Shown here in pieces: positions 1 to 8,881 of a DNA stretch of 64,000 nt. Numbering within the stretch: the first letter of the stretch is position 1; each line of letters starts with the position of its first letter. Position numbers and translations under genes: made by a program. Origin of the DNA: Salinibacterium sp. (GTDB lineage: Bacteria > Actinomycetota > Actinomycetes > Actinomycetales > Microbacteriaceae); NCBI GenBank assembly GCA_025351795.1, contig JANXVG010000029.1:1-64000 (forward strand). Reading direction: 5' to 3'. Under the pieces are notes generated by a model. It saw nothing but the letters and a program-made list of their open reading frames with translations, had not been told where the DNA came from and did no database searches.

Positions 1-1205
1 GTTCGGGTCGGAGAGCGTGTCGCCCGTCGTCGTATCTTTGAGGCCAATGACCGCGTAGATGTGGCCTGCGGCCATCGAGTCGACCGGGTTTTCCTTGTTG
101 GCGTGCATCTGGAAGATCTTGCCAATGCGCTCCTTCTTGCCCTTGGTCGAGTTGACGAGTTGTGCACCCGAATCTGCGTACCGGAATACACCCGAACGTA
201 GGTGAGTCGCCCGAAAAACGGGTGGGTCATGATCTTGAACGCGAGGGCCGCAAACGGCTCGCTCGAGTCGGGGTGACGCTCGATGATCTTCTCGTCGTCG
301 CGCACGTCGTGGCCCTCAATAGCGGGAACATCGAGCGGGCTCGGCAGGTAGTCGACTACCGCATCCAACATCGGCTGCACGCCGCGATTTTTGAATGCTG
401 AACCACACAGCACCGGGTAAATCAGGCTGGCGATCGTGAGCTTGCGGATGCCCGCTTTAATGTCGGCGACCGAGAAGTCGGTGTCGCCGTTCAGGAAGCG
501 CTCAAGCAGATCATCGTCAGTCTCCGCGACAGTCTCGAGGAGCAGGGCGCGGTACTCGTTCGCCTTCTCGATGAGGTCAGCGGGAATCTCTTCGATGGCA
601 TACTTGGCGCCCAGTTCGACGTCACCCTTCGAGTCGCCACGCCACGTGAGTGCGCGCATCTCGACGAGGTCGACAACACCCTCAAAGGTGTTCTCGAAGC
701 CGATCGGAAGCTGAATGACGAGCGGCTTCGCGCCGAGGCGCTTGATGATCGTGTCAACCGTGTAGTAGAAGTCGGCGCCCAGCTTGTCCATCTTGTTGAC
801 GAAGCAAATGCGTGGAACGTCATACTTGTCGGCCTGTCGCCACACCGTCTCTGACTGGGGCTCAACGCCTTCTTTACCGTCGAACACAGCGACAGCACCG
901 TCGAGAATGCGAAGGTTGCGCTCTACCTCCACGGTGAAGTCCACATGCCCCGGAGTGTCGATGATGTTGAGTTGGGTACCGTTCCAGAAACACGTGGTGG
1001 CGGCAGACGTGATCGTGATGCCGCGCTCTTGCTCCTGCGCCATCCAGTCCATCGTCGCTGCACCATCATGCACTTCGCCGATTTTGTGGGTGATACCCGT
1101 GTAAAACAGGATGCGCTCAGTGGTCGTCGTCTTACCAGCATCGATGTGCGCCATGATGCCGAAGTTGCGGACCTTATTCAGGTCAGTCAGCACGTCCTGT
1201 GCCAC
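1..1205 (-). CDS. fusA: Elongation factor G, 3'-truncated by window edge
   Basis: EF-G is the ribosomal translocase GTPase that moves tRNA and mRNA after each peptide bond and helps recycle ribosomes. The gene is absent from the ORF track because it runs off the left edge; about 401 codons of roughly 700 are present. Reading the minus strand gives [20 protein letters not shown], then the P-loop [14 protein letters not shown], the switch II motif DTPGHVDF and the NKMD guanine-specificity motif, all intact. The GTG start at 1205 is supported by a GGAGG Shine-Dalgarno site seven bases upstream (CCTCC at 1212-1216). It lies 118 bases downstream of rpsG in the classical str order rpsL-rpsG-fusA, with tuf expected beyond the edge. 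Identification is secure. Confidence 0.97.
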   Translation of the reverse strand, partial: MAQDVLTDLNKVRNFGIMAHIDAGKTTTTERILFYTGITHKIGEVHDGAATMDWMAQEQERGITITSAATTCFWNGTQLNIIDTPGHVDFTVEVERNLRILDGAVAVFDGKEGVEPQSETVWRQADKYDVPRICFVNKMDKLGADFYYTVDTIIKRLGAKPLVIQLPIGFENTFEGVVDLVEMRALTWRGDSKGDVELGAKYAIEEIPADLIEKANEYRALLLETVAETDDDLLERFLNGDTDFSVADIKAGIRKLTIASLIYPVLCGSAFKNRGVQPMLDAVVDYLPSPLDVPAIEGHDVRDDEKIIERHPDSSEPFAALAFKIMTHPFFGRLTYVRVYSGTQIRVHNSSTRPRARRSALARSSRCTPTRKTRSTRWPQATSTRSLASKIRRRATRSPTR

Positions 1206-1323
1206 GGTGGTCCTCCGAAAGATTGTGAATGAGTGCTGAGGCAGGGAGCCTGGACGTTGGTCACAGGCCCCCTCGGCACTGGCGTCGCGCGATCGTTCAC
1301 GCGAGTGCCTTAGCGTGAGCGCG

Positions 1324-1794
1324 TTACCAGCGGTAGTGCGCGAATGCCTTGTTGGCGTCTGCCATTTTGTGAGTGTCTTCACGACGCTTCACTGCGGCCC
1401 CCAGGCCGTTCGATGCATCGAGGATCTCGTTGGTCAGGCGCTCGGTCATCGTCTTCTCACGACGGCCCTTGGCGTAGCTCGTGAGCCACCGCAGAGCGAG
1501 CGTGTTTGCACGGTGCGGCTTGACCTCGACGGGCACCTGATAGGTCGATCCACCGACGCGGCGGGACTTGACTTCAATGGTCGGGCGCACGTTGTCGAGC
1601 GCCTTCTTGAGCGTGACAACCGCATCCTGGCCATTCTTGGCAGAGACGCCCTCAAGTGCACCGTAGACGATGCGCTCAGCGAGCCCCTTCTTGCCATCGA
1701 GCAGGATCTTGTTGACGAGCTGGCTCACAATGGGAGCTCCGTAGACCGGGTCCGCAACTACGGGACGCTTCGGTGCTGGTCCTTTACGTGGCAT
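1324..1794 (-). CDS. rpsG: 30S ribosomal protein S7
   Basis: S7 is a primary 16S rRNA-binding protein that nucleates assembly of the 30S head and sits at the E site. The 156-residue product has the usual bacterial length and a typical actinobacterial N-terminus ([10 protein letters not shown]), followed by the conserved [16 protein letters not shown] and [11 protein letters not shown] segments and a C-terminal [14 protein letters not shown]. The ATG overlaps the rpsL stop codon by one base (TAATG), so the two are probably translationally coupled. In other bacteria S7 represses its own operon; I cannot see the operator here. Confidence 0.98.
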   Translation of the reverse strand: MPRKGPAPKRPVVADPVYGAPIVSQLVNKILLDGKKGLAERIVYGALEGVSAKNGQDAVVTLKKALDNVRPTIEVKSRRVGGSTYQVPVEVKPHRANTLALRWLTSYAKGRREKTMTERLTNEILDASNGLGAAVKRREDTHKMADANKAFAHYRW

Positions 1795-2168
1795 TACTTC
1801 TTGTCCATTTTCGCTCCGTAGCGGCTGCGAGCCTGCTTGCGGTTCTTCACGGCCTGGGTGTCGAGCGCGCCGCGGATGATCTTGTAGCGCACACCGGGCA
1901 GGTCTTTAACGCGACCGCCGCGCACGAGCACCATCGAGTGCTCCTGAAGGTTGTGGCCCTCGCCGGGAATGTAAGCGGTAACTTCGGTGCCGTTAGACAG
2001 CTTGACGCGCGCGACCTTGCGGAGGGCGGAGTTCGGCTTCTTAGGGGTGGTCGTGTACACGCGGGTGCACACGCCACGCTGCTGCGGGTTGGCGCGCAGT
2101 GCGGGGGCCTTGGTCTTGACGACCTTCGGCGAGCGGCCTTTGCGGACCAGCTGCTGGATGGTTGGCAC
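1794..2168 (-). CDS. rpsL: 30S ribosomal protein S12
   Basis: S12 lies at the decoding centre and controls translational accuracy. The 124-residue product matches the family length. The two lysines that mutate in streptomycin-resistant strains are wild type ([11 protein letters not shown] and [10 protein letters not shown]), so no classical resistance change is present. The start is GTG, chosen because an AAGGAGTT Shine-Dalgarno site (complement of 2174-2181) precedes it and the N-terminus [12 protein letters not shown] is canonical. It is the first gene of the str operon. The 287 bases upstream (2169-2455) should contain the operon promoter, but I see no convincing -35/-10 pair there and no open reading frame that looks real. 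Confidence 0.98.
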   Translation of the reverse strand: MPTIQQLVRKGRSPKVVKTKAPALRANPQQRGVCTRVYTTTPKKPNSALRKVARVKLSNGTEVTAYIPGEGHNLQEHSMVLVRGGRVKDLPGVRYKIIRGALDTQAVKNRKQARSRYGAKMDKK

Positions 2169-2455
2169 TAACTAACTCCTTGAAATGACTGCACGGTGAC
2201 AGCTTGTTGCATGATGGTTTGCATCGCGCCCACCGCTGTCGCAGAGTATTTCTGCGGGTTGGTGGACATGCCGTGGGGGCCGCACTGAGAAATCGATGCC
2301 GAACCCAACTGTGCGAAGCGGGGCAGCTCGCCGGCACCCTAACTACGGGAAACCAACAAGCGTGCGAATCCGCACACACTCGCTAAATGGTACTCGGGCG
2401 ATGCCATCCGGTCAAATGATCGGGGCCCGATTCGCTCGAAGCGCAATTGCGATCG

Positions 2456-2896
2456 TCATCGTGATTCGAGTCGGCGAATGCTCTCGACCGATACGACCGT
2501 GAGCCCAGCAAGCACCCCGGCCCCGAACACGAACGGGTTTGCCGCATAGCTGCCGATGAAGAGAATAAGCCAGGCCATATCGCCGCGAGTTACCGCATAG
2601 CCGATCGCACCGATAACGAGCATCGCCGCGACGACGGATACTGTGGCTGCACCCGCGCGCAACCAGACTCCGTGAACCCTGCGCCGCGCAGCCAGCCAGG
2701 TCACCACACAGGCCACCGCAGCCATCGCCGGACCGAGAAGTGGGCCAGCATCCGCTTGGCCAATCACCTCGACGTCTAATAGCAGACTGGTAAGGCCCCA
2801 CAGCGCGACGAGCGCAGCGAGATAGACGACCGTTGCCAGGACCGGAAGCAGCCTGAGGTTAGTCGGCGGTGGGAGCTGCTGCGGACCCGCGCTCAT
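2456..2896 (-). CDS. Small four-helix membrane protein, unknown function
   Basis: A 146-residue protein starting MSAGPQQLPPPTNLRL with about four hydrophobic segments (near residues 14-40, 53-73, 79-100 and 108-140) and a short polar C-terminus. It is probably an integral membrane protein. I do not recognise a named function; short proteins of this type are common orphan families in Microbacteriaceae. The ORF track starts 17 codons earlier, but the ATG at 2896 has a GAAGG-like ribosome site and gives a more natural N-terminus. It overlaps the end of the upstream gene by 38 bases, so the pair is probably co-transcribed and coupled. No catalytic motif is visible. Confidence 0.7.
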   Translation of the reverse strand: MSAGPQQLPPPTNLRLLPVLATVVYLAALVALWGLTSLLLDVEVIGQADAGPLLGPAMAAVACVVTWLAARRRVHGVWLRAGAATVSVVAAMLVIGAIGYAVTRGDMAWLILFIGSYAANPFVFGAGVLAGLTVVSVESIRRLESR

Positions 2897-3623
2897 GCTC
2901 GGCCTTCTTCTCCACGAGGTCGCGGTCGAACGCGACGCGAGCTTCAACGTTGCGAGCCTTCACCTTCCGACCGCGTGCTGCAATCGCTGCACCAAACCAC
3001 AGGCTCACCTCACGGGCGAGGAGGGCCGAGACGACGATAAACGGGTTTCGCAGTCCGGCAGCGAAGCGTGCGGCCGCCTCAGCTTGAGTGTTCTGGATGA
3101 TGCCAGTGCCGAGCAGGCCAAGGCCGATGGTGCCGAAGTAGACGAACACGGCGAGTACAAGACTACCGATGATGTAGGCCGACCACGAGGCGCGATTGAG
3201 GGTGAGCACGAGCAGCAGGAAGCCGATGACGTAGAACAGCACGGGAATGTAGAACTGGGCCTGCGCGAGGAAGCTGAAGCCGAGTGGTGCGCCACTGGCG
3301 ACTCCGACAATCGCGGTAATCGCGGCGAGCAGAGCGGTGAACACGATGGCGGAGAGCACGGCGATGAGAGAGCCGACGCCTCGGTTACCCTTCTTGACGG
3401 GAACGGCTGGTGTGGTCAGGTAGACGATGCGCTCGGCAGGCTTCTCGACCACAGGTGCCGCATCCGGCGCGACGACAACGGGTTCGGCCGAATCGCGTGC
3501 TGGCACGGTTTTACCACCCACTGCTGGGCTGTGTTCGGCGACGACAGGTGGCTGGGCCACTTCGTCGGTCGACGTGTCTGTGCGTGGCCTCTTCGGTGCT
3601 GAGGCCGGGGTTTCGTCGCTCAT
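2859..3623 (-). CDS. Membrane protein with disordered N-terminal tail
   Basis: A 254-residue product when started at the ATG at 3623 (MSDETPASAPKRPRTD), which has an excellent AGGAGGA ribosome site; the track start 16 codons upstream lacks one. The first 90 or so residues are rich in Pro, Ala, Glu, Asp and Thr and look disordered and cytoplasmic. Four hydrophobic stretches follow (for example GVGSLIAVLSAIVFTALLAA and FYVIGFLLLVLTLNR), then a basic and charged C-terminus. I recognise no enzyme family. It sits downstream of the pilus operon and upstream of the overlapping 2456-2896 gene. A link to pili is possible only by position. Confidence 0.75.
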   Translation of the reverse strand: MSDETPASAPKRPRTDTSTDEVAQPPVVAEHSPAVGGKTVPARDSAEPVVVAPDAAPVVEKPAERIVYLTTPAVPVKKGNRGVGSLIAVLSAIVFTALLAAITAIVGVASGAPLGFSFLAQAQFYIPVLFYVIGFLLLVLTLNRASWSAYIIGSLVLAVFVYFGTIGLGLLGTGIIQNTQAEAAARFAAGLRNPFIVVSALLAREVSLWFGAAIAARGRKVKARNVEARVAFDRDLVEKKAEHERGSAAAPTAD

Positions 3624-3703
3624 TGCCTGCTCCTCCTGCTCTGCCCGGTTGTGCGAGCCAGTCGCACACACTCTAGCAACGCAAGGTGCCTCAGCGGCAG
3701 GGG

Positions 3704-3744
3704 TGACCGACCTGCTCGGTCATATATATACCGCCGAGCGGTCA
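3704..3744 (-). terminator. Imperfect hairpin at the end of the pilus operon
   Basis: TGACCG (3704-3709) pairs with CGGTCA (3739-3744), and the inner CTCGGT/ACCG-CGAG arms can pair around an AT-only loop (ATATATATA). The hairpin includes the pilO stop codon. There is no T-run on the minus strand, so intrinsic termination is uncertain. Its position at the end of a long operon is the main argument. Confidence 0.35.
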
Positions 3745-4548
3745 GTTAGTGGGCGTAGGCGTCGGCGAACCGGGCGACGTGGCAGTGGGCGAACCAGTCG
3801 GCGTGGCAGTGGGCGAACCGGTCGGGGATGGAGTGGGCGTCGGAGTGGGAGTCGCGGCAGCCTTCGGCTTCTGGAACAGGGGGATGTTCGGCGAGGGCAC
3901 AACGAACACGTAGCCGGTGAGGATGCCCTGCAGCCCGGATGAAGACCATGTCGCCTTCGACGAAAGGAAGAATCGTTGCCCGAGTTGAACTGCTTTCGTA
4001 AAGGCGATGAACTGTGCCGACTGCCCACCGACGGTGATCGAGACCTTGATCGTGTATTCCTGAGATTGCCCACCGGTCGCGGCAGCCACCTGCGTCGCCG
4101 GCGCTGACTCTACCGACGCGGCCGGGCTGGGCGTTGCTGTGGATGAGGGCTTCGATGATGGTGTCAGCGGTACGGGAGCGGTTGCAGCCCCGGTTGTGGC
4201 TGAGCCATAAGGCTGCGCTTCGTCCGCCGCAACGAGGACAATGGCTAGTCCATTGGCGATCGCAGTCGATTGCAAGAAGTCATAAAAGTCTCCAAGGTTG
4301 GCTGAATCCGGAATAGATTTCCGCAGGGCATCAAGTGTTGTTTTCGACGTGGCAATATGCGTGAACTGATCGTGCAGGACAACCAATTGCGCCTCCTGCG
4401 CAGTGTTCTGTGCATCCACGCTGTCCACACTCTGGAGCGCGAGGTTCGCTTGGTCAAGCTTCGGGGACACCCCCACGAACCAACCAAGAGCCAGTACGAC
4501 GACGGTCGCTAAGGCGGTGCCAAACAGCCAAATTCTGTTGTCGGTCAT
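3742..4548 (-). CDS. pilO: Type IV pilus alignment-subcomplex protein PilO
   Basis: PilO is a bitopic inner-membrane protein that dimerises with PilN and links the PilM ring to the extracytoplasmic side of the pilus machine. The 268-residue product has a short cytoplasmic N-terminus (MTDNRIW), one membrane helix at about 7-27, a coiled-coil-like stretch (about 35-90) and a ferredoxin-like domain to about residue 225. The family assignment rests on this layout and on position after pilM and pilN; sequence identity alone is weak. The last 40 or so residues are an unusual Thr/Pro/Ser tail (PTPTPTPSPTGSPTATPTGS and on), partly encoded by a 24-base tandem repeat. The start overlaps the pilN stop as ATGA. 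Confidence 0.85.
   Translation of the reverse strand: MTDNRIWLFGTALATVVVLALGWFVGVSPKLDQANLALQSVDSVDAQNTAQEAQLVVLHDQFTHIATSKTTLDALRKSIPDSANLGDFYDFLQSTAIANGLAIVLVAADEAQPYGSATTGAATAPVPLTPSSKPSSTATPSPAASVESAPATQVAAATGGQSQEYTIKVSITVGGQSAQFIAFTKAVQLGQRFFLSSKATWSSSGLQGILTGYVFVVPSPNIPLFQKPKAAATPTPTPTPSPTGSPTATPTGSPTATSPGSPTPTPTN
3779..3826. repeat. 24-base tandem repeat in the pilO tail
   Basis: Two adjacent copies of GTGGCAGTGGGCGAACC(A/G)GTCGG(C/G), at 3779-3802 and 3803-3826. They encode the repeated Thr/Pro/Ser-rich octapeptide tail of PilO in frame. A multiple-of-three unit lets the tail change length without a frameshift. Confidence 0.85.
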
Positions 4549-5228
4549 TTTGTTACCTTCGCTCCGCCGACCGGGAACCGGTTCTCAAACGCGTCTTGGT
4601 TGATGTTGAACGAAATGGTTGTCTTAAAGCTGGCCCCGCCATCGACGGCTTCAACTTTGTCTTGGGTCGCATCCGCAAACCCCTTGACCATATTGAGTTG
4701 ATGGGCGAAAACTGTTCCGTCAAGCACAGTGGCGGATTGGATGACGAGCGTGAAATTGCCGGTGCGGGGCTCGCGCAGCGGTCCCGCTGGCATCAGGGCC
4801 GAATCCCATGGCAGGCGCTGAACTCCATCAAGCGAAAAATAGGAACCGCCCGGGGGCAGCAAAGCAGTCAATTTGTCGAGCACACTGGCCCAGATGACCT
4901 CGTAGCTTGCCCCGACCTCACGTGCTTGGGTAGTCGTCTTGAGCAGATTGGCGACCGCCGTCGCGTCAGACAACTTCGCCTTCTGCGCCAGGAGGTCGGC
5001 GGTACGGGCTTGGGCCGCAACGAGTTTGGACTGTGTGTCTGCCGCATAGAGGTATGCGCCAACATAGCCCGCAGCAACTACGACCACCGCGCCGATGACG
5101 ACGGCGATGAGAGCACGGCGAGTGGCCTTGACTTTGCTGCGCTGCGCGACCTCGGGCGGCAGCAGGTTAACCCGTGGTTCACCGCCCCACTGTGCGATCG
5201 ACGGCGAGTTCGGTGACCGTGAACTCAC
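4545..5228 (-). CDS. pilN: Type IV pilus alignment-subcomplex protein PilN
   Basis: PilN is a bitopic membrane protein whose cytoplasmic N-terminal peptide binds PilM and whose outer domain pairs with PilO. The 227-residue product carries the family hallmark PRVNLLPPEVAQRSK near residues 18-32, followed by one strong membrane helix (about 40-64) and a coiled region and globular domain. The (I/V)NLLP peptide is the known PilM-docking motif. The start codon overlaps the pilM stop and the stop overlaps the pilO start, both as ATGA, so pilM, pilN and pilO are translationally coupled. That fits an obligate complex. Confidence 0.92.
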   Translation of the reverse strand: MSSRSPNSPSIAQWGGEPRVNLLPPEVAQRSKVKATRRALIAVVIGAVVVVAAGYVGAYLYAADTQSKLVAAQARTADLLAQKAKLSDATAVANLLKTTTQAREVGASYEVIWASVLDKLTALLPPGGSYFSLDGVQRLPWDSALMPAGPLREPRTGNFTLVIQSATVLDGTVFAHQLNMVKGFADATQDKVEAVDGGASFKTTISFNINQDAFENRFPVGGAKVTK

Positions 5229-6274
5229 GATGACGTCCCCAACGTCAGAGCAAACGCGGTCGTCATTGCATCTTGCTGTTCTCGTGTCGGGCGCACCTTC
5301 GCATTGCCGCCGAGGTGCGCTCCACCGAGGGGTTCGGCCCGCACGACCGGCACACCAGTGAGTTCTGCCAGCGCACGCTCGAGACCAGGCAATTGGCTGC
5401 CACCGCCGGAGAGGATCACCCGACTGAGAACCATGCCTGGCTTGGTGTTCACGTAGTAGTTGAGCGTGTTGCGGATGCTGTTGAGCTGCTCGCCGGCCAC
5501 CTCATAGATCACTTCGACAACGGGACGGAGCTCCGAACGAATTTCCGCCGAGCCGAGCCCGACCTCACGCTTCGCTGCTTCGGCCTGGCCGGGTGCGAGC
5601 TTGAGTCGAGAAACCATGGTGCGTGTGATGTCATCGCCTCCGGCCGGAATGATGCGCACGAATTGCGGAACACCATTCTGTACGATAACCACGTTTGTCG
5701 TATTGGCACCAATACTGACGACGGCCGAAAGCCCGGTCGGGCCGCTAGCGGGAGCGAGCGCACGCACGAGGGCGAACGGGATGAGGTCGACCTGAACCGG
5801 CCGGAGACCCGCGTTCGTCACGGCGGCGATATTCGCGGCAACGGCCTCCTTGATCGCGGCAACCAGAAGCCCGTTGACAACCGGGCCGTTCTCCCCTTCG
5901 CCCTCGGAGATCGGATAGAAGTCGAGGAGAGCTTCAGATACCGGAACGGGCAGAAGTTCCTGCACGTGGAACGGAAGTGCTTCCCGAATCTGGGCGAGCG
6001 GTGCCTTCGGCATTGCGAGGTCACGCGAGAGCACCCGCGGTCCGCCCATGCCGAGCACCACATCCTTGGTCTTGAATCCGCCATTCGCCCACAGCCGCTT
6101 GATCGCGGTGGTGACAGTGCCGATCTCAAGTACTTCACCTCGGCGAACCGACCCGTCAGGCAACGGCATCTCGAAATACCGTGAGATGACCGGCTTCGCC
6201 GTATCTGCGTTCTTCACCTCAACGGCGCGTACGCTGACGCTTCCGATATCAATTCCGACAATCTTTGAACTCAT
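5225..6274 (-). CDS. pilM: Type IV pilus actin-like assembly ATPase PilM
   Basis: PilM is a cytoplasmic FtsA/actin-like ATPase that forms a ring under the pilus machine and binds PilN. The 349-residue product has the phosphate-1 motif IVGIDIGSVSVRAVEVK at the N-terminus, the phosphate-2 region VVSIGANTTNVVIVQNG near 190 and the adenosine motif VILSGGGSQLPGLERAL near 290, in family order and spacing. Its ATG overlaps the pilD stop as ATGA. A run of six G residues precedes the start as ribosome site, as also seen before pilT. Confidence 0.95.
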   Translation of the reverse strand: MSSKIVGIDIGSVSVRAVEVKNADTAKPVISRYFEMPLPDGSVRRGEVLEIGTVTTAIKRLWANGGFKTKDVVLGMGGPRVLSRDLAMPKAPLAQIREALPFHVQELLPVPVSEALLDFYPISEGEGENGPVVNGLLVAAIKEAVAANIAAVTNAGLRPVQVDLIPFALVRALAPASGPTGLSAVVSIGANTTNVVIVQNGVPQFVRIIPAGGDDITRTMVSRLKLAPGQAEAAKREVGLGSAEIRSELRPVVEVIYEVAGEQLNSIRNTLNYYVNTKPGMVLSRVILSGGGSQLPGLERALAELTGVPVVRAEPLGGAHLGGNAKVRPTREQQDAMTTAFALTLGTSS

Positions 6275-7101
6275 GATCCCCCCAGACCAAACAGTGACAG
6301 GTACCCGGCCGCCAATTCATGGCCGCCAATGATGCCGACCCACGCGCCAGCGAGCATCCACGGACCGAACGGCACCCTCGTTTTCCGCGACGCTCTGCGG
6401 ATCACGAGAAGCACCACTCCAAACAACCCACCGAGAATGAACGCGGCAAGTGCGCCCACCACCAGAGTGTCCCAGCCGAGCCAGCCCAAGAACAGGCCAA
6501 GCACGCCCGCAAGCTTGACATCGCCGAATCCCATTCCCCCCGCAAACACCAATGCGAGCGTGAGATACACCACGAACAACGCGACAGCAGCGATGCCCGC
6601 GGTAGCAAGCGCCGCGACATTGCCGGTTGCGAGAGACGCTCCACCCAAAAACACGAACCCTACTGCGTATGCGGGAAGCACGATTGAGTTGGGCAATGTG
6701 GCCGTGTCTAGATCGATCAGGGCAAGCGCGATACTGATCGCGGCGAGGTACAAAAACGCGATGAGCGCGAGAATCTGGCCGATGGCGGCCTGGTTGGCGC
6801 CCGCATCCACGATGGCCGGCACGAAGCGGATCGCGACGACGGCAAACAAGACCGCTCCCCCGAGCTCGACGAGAGGATACCGAGCAGAGATGCGGCTTCC
6901 ACAATCTCGACATGTGCCGCGCAACGCCAGCCACGACACCACCGGGATGTTGTCGTGCCAACGCACGACGTGGCCGCAGCTACCGCACGCGCTCGGTGGC
7001 GAGATGATCGACTTCTTCACCGGTACCCGATAGATAACAACGTTGAGAAACGACCCAATGAGCGCACCGAAGATGCCGATCGCGACTGCCACGCTAACCA
7101 C
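6271..7101 (-). CDS. pilD: Prepilin peptidase / N-methyltransferase
   Basis: PilD cleaves the leader peptide of prepilins at the membrane and methylates the new N-terminal residue. Both halves are intact. The zinc tetrad is CGSCGHVVRW followed by CRDCG, the mark of the bifunctional form, and the two peptidase aspartates lie in ALIDLDTATLPN and FGDVKLAG, the GxGD-type aspartyl protease signature. Seven or more hydrophobic segments are visible. The ORF track starts at 7245 deep inside the preceding gene; I place the start at the GTG at 7101 (the GTG at 7092 is equally possible), directly before the first helix (VAVAIGIFGALIGSFLNVVI). That leaves only an eight-base overlap with the minor pilin gene upstream. 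Its substrates are probably the two major and three minor pilins encoded next to it. Confidence 0.95.
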   Translation of the reverse strand: MVSVAVAIGIFGALIGSFLNVVIYRVPVKKSIISPPSACGSCGHVVRWHDNIPVVSWLALRGTCRDCGSRISARYPLVELGGAVLFAVVAIRFVPAIVDAGANQAAIGQILALIAFLYLAAISIALALIDLDTATLPNSIVLPAYAVGFVFLGGASLATGNVAALATAGIAAVALFVVYLTLALVFAGGMGFGDVKLAGVLGLFLGWLGWDTLVVGALAAFILGGLFGVVLLVIRRASRKTRVPFGPWMLAGAWVGIIGGHELAAGYLSLFGLGGS

Positions 7102-8881
7102 CGAGGTTGCGTATCGAGACGGCGGACCACGAGTTCGTGGCCGTGGCCGTTGTCGACTGAAGCCCGGTCGACAGGTCAAAGCCGGGCAACCCGACGGCGC
7201 TGTAGAACAGTCTCGCTGCGCCATCCACCGTCGTCGTTCCGCCAAACAATTGGCCGTAGAACTGGATGCCGGAGCCGACGTTGATCTGGCACGGTGAGTA
7301 GATCAGTGCATCGATATTGGGATCGAACGTGAAACCGCCGCTAATGGTGACCGTCGACCCCGACGGGCACGTCGGAGTGGCGGGACTCTCCACCGTGGTG
7401 TCCGGCGTTATCAGCCATAGGTTGTGTGGCGCGCTGGAGATGAACCCGCTCGAACCTGCGAACGTAAATCCCTTGGTTGAGATGATTGCGAGGTCATTGC
7501 TCATCGTTAGCTTCTGGTAGCTCGAAATGGTGATCGCCCCCGAGCAGGCACGAGCGTCGATGACACCCTTGCCGCCGGAGAAACCATTGATTGCCGTTTG
7601 CAGGGCTGTCCAGTCACAAGTGCTACCCATGGTTGCTTGGCTAAAGCCTGTCCAGTCCGACTGGTTGTACGCGAAGTTCACCCAAGCGGGGACCGTTGGA
7701 GCGATCGGAGTGGCCGTCACCGGAGTTCCTGCACCGGGTCCGGCGGGCACCAGCGTGATCCCACCTTGGGCGGTCATGCCGTTTGGAACTGATTGCGCGG
7801 TCATGTGGGCCTTGATCGAGTACCAGGTAACGCCAGTCACGGCTCCTCGTGACCACGCCTCGTTGGACGTCGTGGTTCCGACGTTTCCACCAGTCAAGTT
7901 GAGCGTCTGAGCCGTCGCGTTTCCTTTGATCCAGTCGCCGTTAGTGATCGTTGAGCCCCCAGACGACCACAGGCTTCCACCGATAGTGTTGCTTCCGCCA
8001 GAGGTGAACGAATTTCCTGTCACGCTCACGCCGCCCGTAACAGTGCCGCTCGACATCGAGGTGGATCCGGACGTCCACACGCTCCCACCGATGCTGCCGG
8101 AGTTGACGGTCAGGGAGTTCGCCACTATGTTTCCGCCAACGCTCACGCCGCCCGACAGGGCAACTTGTCCCTTACCGGCGCCCGATGCCCATGCGCTGCC
8201 TGCAACCCCGCACGACCCGCTTAACGTCAGATTTCCGTTGTTCACTACGAGGTCACCGCTCGCCGCTGCCCCGCCGCTACACGAGACATCGCCCGTGCGA
8301 ACCATGACATTGGCATCATTCGTACCATCTTGCGACACCAGCGTGCCTGACCCGCCGAACGACTGCGAGGAGTATGCGTAAACGGCTGGGCCAGTCGCAA
8401 GGATGACGGCCGAGCTGACCGGGCGAGTGTAGATCGCTTCGATGGTGCGCGAATCGCCGGTCTTGTTGCCACTGGTTCCCAAGGCGGCCGCGGTACCAGC
8501 CGAGGTCACTTTTACAAATGTCGCCGACGCTGAAGGGCAACCAGCCGTCCACGTAAGGCCGGTGGTCGTCAGCGTCGCCGCGGTTGTGTAGCTCAGGCGC
8601 GCGGAATAGATCGGCGCCGTCGTGGTCGTGTATGTGCTCGCGCACGAGGTGCCGGTTATAAGAGAAGCGAGTGCAACGTCGACACCCGCCTGGGCGGATG
8701 CCTCAGACTGCACTCCAGCCCGCGTCGATGTCGTGGTTCCCAGGCTCGTCACAACAGAGGTCAAAATGAGTGTGGTCAGCAGCATCCCGACCATCATGAG
8801 TCCCATGACCGCTGCGAGGGCGGCTCCGCTCTCGTCGCCGTGAGCACGAACTACCCGTCTCTTCAGAATGTTCAGTAGCAT
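7094..8881 (-). CDS. PilX-like minor pilin with long beta-repeat domain
   Basis: A 595-residue protein with a class-III-like N-terminus: basic leader, then DESGAALAAVMGLMMVGMLL and a hydrophobic helix with no Glu at +5, as in PilX-type minor pilins. The large outer part is Gly/Ser/Thr-rich. Roughly residues 190-340 hold irregular repeats such as GGSVWTSGS, GGVSVTGN and GGSLWSSGG that look like a right-handed beta-helix of the bactofilin type. A cysteine-containing C-terminal domain follows (WTALQTAINGFSGGKG, CSGAITISSYQKLTM). It sits between pilW-like and pilD genes, so it probably primes or caps pili. The repeat domain could be a tip adhesin standing in for PilY1, which is absent; that is inference. 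Confidence 0.8.
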   Translation of the reverse strand: MLLNILKRRVVRAHGDESGAALAAVMGLMMVGMLLTTLILTSVVTSLGTTTSTRAGVQSEASAQAGVDVALASLITGTSCASTYTTTTAPIYSARLSYTTAATLTTTGLTWTAGCPSASATFVKVTSAGTAAALGTSGNKTGDSRTIEAIYTRPVSSAVILATGPAVYAYSSQSFGGSGTLVSQDGTNDANVMVRTGDVSCSGGAAASGDLVVNNGNLTLSGSCGVAGSAWASGAGKGQVALSGGVSVGGNIVANSLTVNSGSIGGSVWTSGSTSMSSGTVTGGVSVTGNSFTSGGSNTIGGSLWSSGGSTITNGDWIKGNATAQTLNLTGGNVGTTTSNEAWSRGAVTGVTWYSIKAHMTAQSVPNGMTAQGGITLVPAGPGAGTPVTATPIAPTVPAWVNFAYNQSDWTGFSQATMGSTCDWTALQTAINGFSGGKGVIDARACSGAITISSYQKLTMSNDLAIISTKGFTFAGSSGFISSAPHNLWLITPDTTVESPATPTCPSGSTVTISGGFTFDPNIDALIYSPCQINVGSGIQFYGQLFGGTTTVDGAARLFYSAVGLPGFDLSTGLQSTTATATNSWSAVSIRNLGG

